A stretch of DNA of 45,696 nt. Source: Azolla pinnata (taxonomy: Eukaryota; Streptophyta; Polypodiopsida; Salviniales; Salviniaceae). The notes under the pieces are model-generated. The model worked only from the letters and a program-made list of their open reading frames with translations, made no database searches and was not told the origin of the DNA. The position numbers and the translations under genes are program-made. Positions 36,650 through 44,440 of this stretch are shown here, piece after piece (position 1 is the first letter of the stretch; each line of letters begins with the position of its first letter). Location of the stretch: positions 1 to 45,696 of the forward strand of contig JBBBWG010027490.1 in assembly GCA_037176905.1 (NCBI GenBank), written 5' to 3'.

Positions 36650-38611
36650 TCAGCTTAGGTGTTCCATGTTGGTTACTGTATCAATCTGACTCATACATAT
36701 GTATGAGGTGACATCCTTGTCATTTAATTGCACTGCATGGTCAAAAGCTAATTTTCCAAGTTCTACGTCTCCAGATGTTCGGCAAGCACTCAGTATAATA
36801 TGCCATATTGTGAGATTAACAAAACATGGCATGTCTGTGATCATCGCCATGGCCCTCTCCAGATTCCCTGCTCTGCATAGAAGATCTATAATACAAGTAT
36901 AATGATCTATATCAGGAATAAATCCATAAACTAAATTTATACTGCTTTTAAAATACATTTCACCCACATCAAATAAACCAGAGTGGCTACATGTGTTCAA
37001 AATGATTGTTAGTGTGAGTGCGTCTGGTTCGTTACCATTCTGCACCATTGTTCTAAGAAAGGCAAAAACACTGACATGCTTTCCAGACTGAGAGTAACCT
37101 TGGATAAGAGATGTCCACGATGTTAAATCATGAGTAACAATCTTGTTGAACACAACATGTGCTTCTGGAAGCATTCCACTGCCAGCATACATATCTACCA
37201 ATACACTGCCAAGGACTGCATCATGCCTTTCAAATAAGCCATGTTTTGTGACTTCAGTGTGTATCTCCTGCCCCTTATGTGCAGCTCCTAGCACAGCACA
37301 GAGACGCAGGATAGTAAGAAAGGTGACAAGATCTGGAGAACAAACTTTAACCTGCATCCTTTCAAAATAGTGAAATGCTACATCGTGGTGTCCATGTTGA
37401 GCATATCCTGCAATAAGGGAATTCCACGCACATCTATCAGGAGCTGGAAGCCAATCAAATACTTCTTGTGCCTTTTCAATCAAACCACATTTGGCATACA
37501 TATCTACAAGTGCGTTTCCAACTATATAATTCTGTTTTAGCATTCCACCATCGACAGCCTTTGGCAGTATTTTGAAAGCCGTTTGGATTGCCCTTGTGGT
37601 GCAACAAGCTTTAAAAACACATATCAGGGTTACTGTATTCGGAGATATGCCCTTCTCCTGCATACTTTGAAAGAGATTAAGTGCTTCCTCACTATGCCCA
37701 CAGACTGCATATCCCCTGATCAAAGCCGTCCATGAAACAACATCTTGAGTCTCCAAGTCATTGAATACTTCTTCTGCTTCACTCAGACTACCACACTTGG
37801 CATACATATCGAGCAATGCATTTCCAAGGAAATGATGTCCCTTGAGATTTACGTGATAAACAATCTTAGCATGTATTTCACGACCCTTCTGTGAGTCTCT
37901 TATGCTGCCATAGGCTTTCAAAACACATGTATATGTCACCAGATTGGGGCATACACCCTCCTGTTGCATGTGGTTAAAAGCCTTTACAGCCTCCTCCCCT
38001 TGGTCATGGTGTGCATGCCCTGTGATCAGGGCAGTCCAAGAAATTACATCCCTACACTCTAGTTGATCAAACACTTCTCGGGCTTTCCCGAGATGACCAC
38101 ACTTTGCATACATATCAACCAATGCATTGCCAACCATATTTCTACTATTTTCCATCCAATCCTTCCGGGCAAGCCTAGCATGTATCCTTTGTCCATCAAG
38201 ACTAGATTGCGTGCACCCACAGGATTCCAATAAACAAACAAAGGTTGCTTCATTTGGACATATTCCCTCTTGTTGCATGTTATCAAAACATGCAAGTGCT
38301 ATATCCCCTCGTCCCTGTCGCATGAATCCAGAAATGAGTGCTGTCCAAGACACCTCGTCTTGAACAGGAAGTTGATTAAAAATTTCTCGAGCTTTCTCAA
38401 GGTCGCCACATTTAGCGTACATATGGACTAATGAATTGCCAATATAAACGCTCTTCTTAAGAAAGCTTGTTTTGGAGATAATTGCATGTAATTGGCCACC
38501 TCTCTGGAGATCTTTTAGATTGGTACAAGTTTTCACCAAGGCAAGAATGCCAGAAATCCCACCCAAATGAACACGGGAGTCATGGAAATTTTCCATGATA
38601 GACATTTCCAT
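36650..38611 (-). CDS. PLS-class pentatricopeptide repeat protein with short E-like end, 653 aa, no intron
   Basis: PPR proteins bind organelle RNA one base per repeat; PLS-class members usually specify C-to-U (in ferns and hornworts also U-to-C) editing sites or help splicing. I count about 17 repeats in P-L-S triplets. The S-type motif (ALVDMYAKCG, with variants) recurs at residues about 55, 155, 255, 357 and 460, and each is followed by SWTALI-type P repeats and a longer L repeat. The end (WHIILSACRTSGDVELGKLA) is the start of an E1 motif, but the protein stops soon after, without E2 or DYW domains. It would need a DYW partner in trans to edit, or it does something else. The ATG at 38609-38611 has in-frame stops upstream, and the N-terminus does not look like a strong transit peptide, so an upstream exon is possible. 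Repeat phrasing looks fern-like to me. Confidence 0.93.
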   Translation of the reverse strand: MEMSIMENFHDSRVHLGGISGILALVKTCTNLKDLQRGGQLHAIISKTSFLKKSVYIGNSLVHMYAKCGDLEKAREIFNQLPVQDEVSWTALISGFMRQGRGDIALACFDNMQQEGICPNEATFVCLLESCGCTQSSLDGQRIHARLARKDWMENSRNMVGNALVDMYAKCGHLGKAREVFDQLECRDVISWTALITGHAHHDQGEEAVKAFNHMQQEGVCPNLVTYTCVLKAYGSIRDSQKGREIHAKIVYHVNLKGHHFLGNALLDMYAKCGSLSEAEEVFNDLETQDVVSWTALIRGYAVCGHSEEALNLFQSMQEKGISPNTVTLICVFKACCTTRAIQTAFKILPKAVDGGMLKQNYIVGNALVDMYAKCGLIEKAQEVFDWLPAPDRCAWNSLIAGYAQHGHHDVAFHYFERMQVKVCSPDLVTFLTILRLCAVLGAAHKGQEIHTEVTKHGLFERHDAVLGSVLVDMYAGSGMLPEAHVVFNKIVTHDLTSWTSLIQGYSQSGKHVSVFAFLRTMVQNGNEPDALTLTIILNTCSHSGLFDVGEMYFKSSINLVYGFIPDIDHYTCIIDLLCRAGNLERAMAMITDMPCFVNLTIWHIILSACRTSGDVELGKLAFDHAVQLNDKDVTSYICMSQIDTVTNMEHLS

Positions 38612-39180
38612 TAAACCCTGTCTTCATCCTCTTCATGAGACTTCCTTCATTTCTGCATCGACTTTAGCACCACCGAAGGGAAGGAGATGTCAGATGGTTG
38701 TCACGAAGATGCCTTTCAACTGCGGAACTGTTAATGATGTTAGATTAGCGCCATTGCACCCGTGAAGATGTAAATCGAGTCTCTTCTTCTGTTTCCCTCT
38801 TTTCCTACATGTCGTTACCCTCGAGTGGCCATTTGTCCTGTTTACCTTTCCTTCCATAGCTTCACCTTGCTCGTAGACAACGCCCCCCACGCTCTTGCGG
38901 CCTTCATGTATACTGAATGCGTGGATGCGGAAGGGAGGTAGCCGGGAGGCAACGCCAGGATCTACGGCAAGCGTAGTGCATGGTACGGAACCCACCATAA
39001 TCAGGGAACGAAGGAGCACGGAGAACTGAGGGGACGGATGGATGGTGCAGTCAGAGAGAAAGCAAATCGATTCTGTCAGGCAAGGAATCCATCGCTGAGG
39101 CCTGGCTGTCCGTTCAGCTCACAGTCTCGTTCGAAAACGGAGAACAAAGACTGTACAGATTCGTGTTGAGCTGCAGAGAT

Positions 39181-39400
39181 TAGGGTTTGTGAACTTAGAA
39201 GCTTGTTCTTGGTGTTTAGGGTTTAGGGTTTTGGATTCAGGGTTAGGGTTAGGATTAGGGTTAGGATTAGGGTTAGGGTTAGGATTAGGGTTAGGGTTAG
39301 GATTAGGGTTAGGATTTGAGTTAGGGTTTTGGATTTAGGGTTAGGGTTAGGATTAGGGTTAGGATTAGGGTTAGGGTTAGGGTTAAGGGTTAGTGTGTAG
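39181..39400 (+). repeat. Telomere-like array, mainly TTAGGG/TTAGGA hexamers, G-rich on plus strand
   Basis: Starts with a few heptamers (TTTAGGG at about 39215-39230) and turns into TTAGGG hexamers mixed with TTAGGA and occasional TTTTGGA. The hexamer is the animal-type telomere unit and is not the usual plant heptamer. The array does not code for protein, although an open frame crosses its complement. Confidence 0.9.
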
Positions 39401-39735
39401 GGTTTATTAAGCCAGATACGTGGAGCTCTTCGACGAAATTCCGACACTTGTATGGACCCCTGTTCTTCGCAAAAGTCTTCGGAAGCCATGCTATGCTTTA
39501 ACAGACCCACTGCAGGAACGCGGGAACCCGAAGCGTGCATTTTTGGGCGAGGAAGAAGCTTCGAGCTATTCTTCTTCTTCTCCTGTGTGCGTTTCTTCCG
39601 ACGAACTCGGAGCGAGGCAAATGTCCTCCGATAGAGTAGCCGAGGTGTATGATATGCTCATGTGCGTCCGTACCCGTGCGTGATGGATCGATTACTCTCG
39701 AATTCGTTCTACCAAATGCAACTGCCGATTGTAAC
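39401..39735. other. Unique spacer between two opposed telomere-like arrays
   Basis: About 335 bp of ordinary-looking sequence with an open frame from 39420 to 39683 on the plus strand (87 codons, first codon GTG). The translation begins ELFDEIPTLVW, faintly like part of a PPR repeat, but nothing else supports coding. It contains no ATG start in a good position, so I do not call a gene. Confidence 0.4.
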
Positions 39736-40128
39736 CATAAACCCTAAACCCTAAACAACTCTAAACCCTAACCCTAAACACTAAACAACTCGAAACCCTA
39801 AACAACTCTAAACCCTGACCTAAATCCTAAACAACTCTAAACCCTAAACCCTAAACAACTCTAAACCCTAACCTAAATCCTAAACAACTCTAAACCCTAA
39901 CGCTAAACCCTAAACAACTCTAAACCCTAACGCTAAACCCTAAACAACTCTAAACCCTAACCCTAAACCCTAAACAACTCTAAACACCTAACCCTAAACC
40001 CTAAACAACTCTAAACCCTAAACAACTCTAAACCCTAAACCCTAAACAACTCTAAACCCTAAACAACTCTAAACCCTAAACCCTAAACAACTCTAAACCC
40101 TAACCCTAAACCCTAAACCCTAAACTGG
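39736..40128 (-). repeat. Telomere-like array, 17-bp AAACCCTAAACAACTCT units, C-rich on plus strand
   Basis: About fourteen AACAACTCTAAACCC blocks, interspersed with one or two extra CCCTAAA heptamers and variants such as CCTAACGCTAAA. Read on the minus strand the units are TTTAGGG-like with an inserted AGAGTTG. The array ends about 165 bp before the FHA start codon. Confidence 0.9.
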
Positions 40129-40208
40129 AGATTTTAGGGAGCTCAAAGGCCCGAATCTTTTTTTTATCCACAGGCGAGAGTAAGTGGCCAGGCCTCCAAT
40201 GAGGAGGC

Positions 40209-40218
40209 GCCACGTGGA
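40209..40218. promoter_or_regulatory. G-box / ABRE-type element CCACGTGG upstream of the FHA gene
   Basis: The sequence GCCACGTGGA is a perfect palindromic G-box with an ACGTG core, about 80 bp upstream of the FHA protein ATG and just after the telomere-like array. G-boxes of this type respond to light or ABA in plants; the actual response here is unknown. Confidence 0.45.
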
Positions 40219-40294
40219 TGTGGCTTCTCTTCTCTCTCCCTTGACCTGCGGGGAGACGGGGACGGAGACGCAGAGAAAACACAGAGATCGAGCC

Positions 40295-42186
40295 ATGGCG
40301 ATGGCGAATGGAGCAGGCGCAGCAGCAGCAGCTGTACGCAGCTTCCATGGCGACGACGCTTGCCGTCTTCCCCTCCTCCACCATCACGCCTCCTCGTCTT
40401 CCTCGTGCTGCAGCGGCGGCCTCCGCTCGTGTCCCGTGGCAGCCATCGCTGGACCTTCTTCTTCCGCGCCTCCTCGTCCCCTGCGCCGCCGGCTCCCTTC
40501 CCTTGCTCCCTCCACCGCTGCTGCTGCTGCTGCTGCCCTCCGTGCGTTCTCGGTCTCACAGGTCAAATGGATCCTTCAGCCCATCGGTCAGTATATGCCA
40601 ATCTTCTACTTCCTTCATTCCGTTGATGCATTGCGCGCATACATCCCATGCCTACATTCGTACATGCCTCCGTCTGCGCACATCCTAGACCTGCACTACA
40701 CCCCAAACCACCCTAAACAAACAGCTTGCGCATATACATACCCACGCATGTGTCATACATCCAGGTGATGGAGATTGCAAGCATCTCGATGAGGCGGTTC
40801 CGTTACCCGACGCCATCGAACTGTCTTTGGTGAGTTCTCCGAGATGCCCTGTGATCAAGCACACAATTTGTGGGCTCCCTTGTCTCTCGTGTCTTGGCTC
40901 GTCTTTGTGGTAATAATCGTACAGTTTAGTGTGCTGGCCATTGATCCGCCTCCCATTTTCTGGTAACCCAGGATGTGGCGACTCTGGGTCGAGTTCCCGA
41001 GAAAGTGGACATTGTGCTTCCTATAGCAACAGGTACAAAGCTGATGCTCAAAGAGAAAGATTGATTTCATCGAAGATGCCCATAGAACAAGAATATATAT
41101 ATATATGTATGTATAGAACAGAGTTTTTCCCTCAGCCATTCAGCTAGGGAGGTTGATTTCAACAAATGGGACCAAAAACCTGTATGTGCTTCAGAAGGGC
41201 TTTACTACTTGTAGGGGGGGGAATTGTCTGTATGAAGCACATAGAGTGGGTAGGTGGGAGGAAGTGTGTGAATTTCTGTAGCCCAACTGGGAACAGATGT
41301 CTTTGCATACATTTCTGGTTTGAGAAAGCGCCCAATTGGGAAAAGTTGTTCAGTGGGGGCCAAGAGGTCATGAGTTTAACCCTAACACTCCGCGGAGGTA
41401 TCTACAGATATGTAGTTAGAACAGTGCAGTAGTTCAGCAGTGCTGGTAGTGACAGGTTCTGTGTACTCCAGTGCTGGTAGCGAGACATATAAACATCTTC
41501 TAAGGCCAATATGGCCCACGAGACAGAATGTACAATAATGTTTGTGTATCCACTCATCTATAATGAGAGTACAATACATAAGAACAGTTTCAGGACTTCA
41601 TGTGGGTGATCTTCTTAATTTGTGTACATTGAAGAACAGTTTCAGGACTTCATGCCCGGCTCGAGAGGAAGGCTGGGACACTGTTTGTTACTGATCTAGG
41701 AAGTACGAATGGCACATACATCAATGACAAGCCAATCAGGGCCGGAGGAACTGGTACACCTGTTCCACCTGGAAGCCGCATCACCTTCGGTTTGTATCTT
41801 GGAATTCATTCATCTCTGTGCTTGGTTCTGAGTTAACCTTTAAACCCTTTCCTTCATTTTTAGGGTTTTTTGTTATTAGATCAGCTAAATTTCCATTCTT
41901 GGTTTTGTGGGCGTTATGATCATTTCCCTTCATTTTGTCAGTGAAAATACACAACTACAACATTGATAACACCAAGTATCTCACATCTGAGGACATTCAC
42001 TTGAATAGATAAGAGGATTTTTGCACCGCTATTCTCTCTGCAGCTGAAGATTGACCTACTTCTTTCCACATGCACCATACAGGTGACGATCATCTTGCTG
42101 CTTTCAAATTCTCTATAGTCGAAGTCGAGGTAGAAACCGAGACTGAGAACGACAAGGTGGAGCCCCAGGTTGTTTCTGATGAATAA
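40295..42186 (+). CDS. FHA-domain protein, probably plastid-targeted, five exons, 223 aa
   Basis: Exons 40295-40586, 40765-40829, 40972-41032, 41640-41789 and 42083-42186 join in phase to 672 nt. FHA domains bind phosphothreonine peptides. The domain (residues about 119-200) has the classic landmarks: LGRVPEK (GR near 125), VSGLHARL (about 140-147), DLGSTNGTYIND (about 158-169) and GSRITFGDD. The first 85 or so residues are rich in Ala, Ser, Pro and Arg with few acids, like a chloroplast transit peptide. The order WILQPIGDGDCKH - FHA - short acidic tail matches a small family of plant plastid FHA proteins of unknown job (Arabidopsis At2g21530 is the one I recall). I chose the ATG at 40295; an in-frame ATG at 40184 would add 37 residues ahead of the transit-like part and overlaps the G-box, so it is less likely. 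Convergent with the LEA gene. Confidence 0.88.
41089..41115. repeat. AT dinucleotide microsatellite in FHA gene intron 3
   Basis: ATATATATATATATGTATGTAT in the longest intron of the FHA gene. Confidence 0.75.
41480..41530 (+). repeat. Dispersed repeat core, copy G (FHA gene intron 3)
   Basis: ATCTTCTAAGGCCAATATGG followed by CCCACGAGAC at 41495-41524 resembles the core of the dynein intron repeats. It again lies in an intron and reads in the sense direction of its host gene. Confidence 0.4.
41579..41655 (+). repeat. Duplicated splice acceptor and exon start in the FHA gene
   Basis: AGAACAGTTTCAGGACTTCATG occurs at 41581-41602 and again at 41633-41654. The second copy spans the real acceptor and the first codons of exon 4 (VSGLHA). 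The first copy offers an identical acceptor 52 bp earlier; using it would shift the reading frame and stop soon after. Confidence 0.8.
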
Positions 42187-43235
42187 AAATGATTAGTTGT
42201 TGAAAGAGTGCTGAAAAACAAAAAGAAACACACCTAAAGGTGTGATCCCTTTCTACAAGTGCTCTGAGTGTACCCATGCCCAATCTTAGATAGCATAATG
42301 AGCCTGTGCCTACAAAATCATGTACATGTTAAGCTGCTTCTTTGATATTAGTTGGTAAGCCTCCTATGTCCTATGTAATGTATCCGTATCTCTGATTGAG
42401 CAATGCTACTTCCAATCCATTTTCTTAGATAATATCCTATTTTTGAGATTGAATCAGGTCAATGTACCCAATGCTTGAAGATTGGGCAACGACATAATGG
42501 CATTAAAGCTGATTAACATGCTCCATCAAAAAAAGGTCATCATCCAGCAGAGTTTTGGAGATACAGCAATGTAGCGTTTGACACATAAGTGTACGAATTC
42601 TTCCGACAGATTTAATAGCCATGGCAAAAGAATTTGTGAATCTGGCTCTGAGATTTGGCTTGTCTTCAAAACCTGATGCTTAAAATGAAGAGCTAGCATT
42701 AGCACTAATCTTTGCATCAAACGACGTGGTACCTTTAGCATCAATGTTCTATGTATAAAACTGATGCATAGCGCAAAATCCAAGCCTGCAAGCTGATGCA
42801 CCATCACTGCCTACAAAGATTCTCCACGATAACATCAAGACAACACAATATTTCCTCACTCTATTGGGAATCCAGGCTCCATCCTCTTATGGAGTACATG
42901 GGAATAAGCAGAGCAGAGTACTAAATGGTATACTACAATAATCCAAACAGTGTACAGGAAGGAAGTCCGTGGAGTGTGTTCTACATCATAAGACATAAAG
43001 GACGGTGCACAAATGTTACCCAAACACAATCTACAACAGGAGATGCGTGAGTTAAACACGATATTTTCTTTATGCTTGTACATAAGAGCAGCAGTGTATT
43101 ATCTAGAAACCCTTTGTACACAGACTCAAAATCTGTAGTTTTTATGTGATTGCAAAGCAGTCACTGCTCATGCTATGCCCTTATTTTGTGCTTTGTCAGG
43201 TAATTCTCCTAGGATGCTGAAACTTCTTTGTGATC
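42187..43235. other. Convergent intergenic region between FHA and LEA genes
   Basis: About 1.05 kb between the two stop codons, AT-rich, expected to hold both 3' UTRs. A minus-strand frame from 42807 to 42526 (93 codons) resembles no family I know. Nothing else is recognisable. Confidence 0.45.
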
Positions 43236-43785
43236 CTACTGGGGCTGGCTGGTCCTGAACTTGGACTCGTCGATCTCGATACCTTTCTCTTCGGCAGCCT
43301 CTCCGCCAGACTCTTCCATGGTGGAGAGCCCACCTTTCCTCCCCATCTCCTGGTACCCTTCTCGGCCAAGCTGCTCCTTCCGGGTCTGGCCACCTTTGCT
43401 ACGGCCTAGCAACAATCAGAGAAATTTAGCAAAGGCTCAAGGAGGGAACTAACAGTGTGGATATTGAAATATAATCTCTGAATCAATCCAGATTTAGAAC
43501 ATGCTTGGTACTTGAAAGAAGTTCCGGAACACCAGTAAATGCGCTTGAGGATGAGTATGGCTTAGCAGCAATGACTGATTCTTGTACACAGAGGATGCTC
43601 CATAACAGGAAATTTCAGGCATTGTCTAGCTGTTGCATACATCTATGTGCCTCACCTTCTGCTAGATGTTCTTGTGCTTCTAGGCTCTTGCCGCCTGTGC
43701 CGCCGGGCACAACCGTCTCTCCAGATCGAGCTCTACGGTCCAGCTCCTCGCGAGAAGCTCCTTCCGACTCCTTCTCGGATGACAT
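43236..43785 (-). CDS. Group 1 LEA protein (Em type, LEA_5), two exons, 99 aa
   Basis: Exons on the minus strand are 43785-43656 and 43405-43236; they join after the first base of a Gly codon and total 300 nt with the stop. The protein is strongly hydrophilic and contains one copy of the Em 20-mer signature ([20 protein letters not shown], residues 48-67), followed by [18 protein letters not shown] and a DESKF end, just as in Em proteins of seed and spore plants (about 90-100 aa). Em proteins are disordered, hold water, and protect cells during drying of seeds, spores or gametophytes. The N-terminal part ([27 protein letters not shown]) is also typical. The start ATG at 43783-43785 is about 150 bp after a TATA box. 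In other plants Em is induced by ABA through ABI3 and bZIP factors. Confidence 0.95.
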
Positions 43786-43934
43786 GATGATGGATCTCTC
43801 CTGTACACGAAATCTTGTGTATATATTCCTGTGTTGGAATCACTCCGGAAGGCTATGTAGCAATGCTGGTTGCAGCCTACCAAATGCTAATCCAAGAGAG
43901 ATTGGGAATCGAGCTCAAGACACTTGTGTGTTGT

Positions 43935-43944
43935 CTATATATAG
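43935..43944 (-). promoter_or_regulatory. TATA box of the LEA (Em) gene
   Basis: CTATATATAG is the only strong TATA-like sequence in the proximal upstream region and lies about 150 bp before the start codon, leaving a 5' UTR of roughly 115-120 nt. Confidence 0.55.
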
Positions 43945-44021
43945 AATGAAATGGGATTGATCTAAACAACCGATGTGATTCTGCATGAAAGCCACCTGGT
44001 TGTTCCGATCTGGTTTGTCTA

Positions 44022-44029
44022 CATGCATG
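44022..44029 (-). promoter_or_regulatory. RY element CATGCATG upstream of the LEA (Em) gene
   Basis: A perfect palindromic CATGCATG about 80 bp upstream of the TATA box. RY elements are bound by the B3 domain of ABI3/FUS3/LEC2-type factors, known activators of Em genes. I found no ACGTG-type ABRE between it and the start codon. Confidence 0.5.
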
Positions 44030-44189
44030 GTGCCATGTAGATGAGGTAGAATCATGCCAACTTGCCAGTTTTAACTGCCCACAAGTACTCTGATAAAAAA
44101 AATAAAAAATGATGTGATGATACATATGAGTGTCAATTCCATCAAAATCCCATCCTACCAGCTTAGCATAACATGCTTCTTCCAATTCT

Positions 44190-44216
44190 CCTAAACCCTA
44201 AACCCTAAGCCCTAAA
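44190..44216 (-). repeat. Short telomere-like (CCCTAAA) stretch
   Basis: Four CCCTAAA-like units in a row on the plus strand, about 400 bp upstream of the Em start codon. Such telo-boxes are common in plant promoters. Confidence 0.7.
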
Positions 44217-44416
44217 CTTTGATTGAGGCAATTAATGCTTTGCCGGTCGTTGCTCTTAATCTCGCACGAGCCCCTTAACTGAATGCGCAGAGATCACATC
44301 TGCGATGATCGGGAACCAATCTAGTCGACTCCGAACTACCATCAATCATCTCTCACCTCGTCTCGCAATGGAAGATTTGGAGCATCTCCCCCATTCAAAA
44401 ATCCGACATCGATATC

Positions 44417-44440
44417 GATGGATGGATGGATGGATGGATA
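44417..44440. repeat. GGAT tetranucleotide microsatellite
   Basis: GATGGATGGATGGATGGAT, about five units, without coding context. Confidence 0.8.

Larger units (their letters stand above)
38612..40294. promoter_or_regulatory. Divergent intergenic region between PPR and FHA genes
   Basis: About 1.7 kb holds the promoters of both genes and two telomere-like arrays. A minus-strand frame at 38998-38690 (ATG at 38998, about 102 codons) is in the same reading frame as the PPR gene and ends at a TGA about 80 bases before its ATG. It is either a long upstream ORF in the PPR leader or chance. Confidence 0.5.

Noticed and set aside
39223..39540. Frame coding for repeated Asn-Pro and Leu-Thr residues
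   Set aside because: It is the translation of the telomere-like hexamer array.
40106..40566. Several minus- and plus-strand frames rich in Arg, Ser or Ala
   Set aside because: They are shadows of the GC-rich transit-peptide exon of the FHA gene.
43196..43452. Two other frames over the LEA exon 2
   Set aside because: The Em signature is in a third frame with a correct splice phase; these are shadows.
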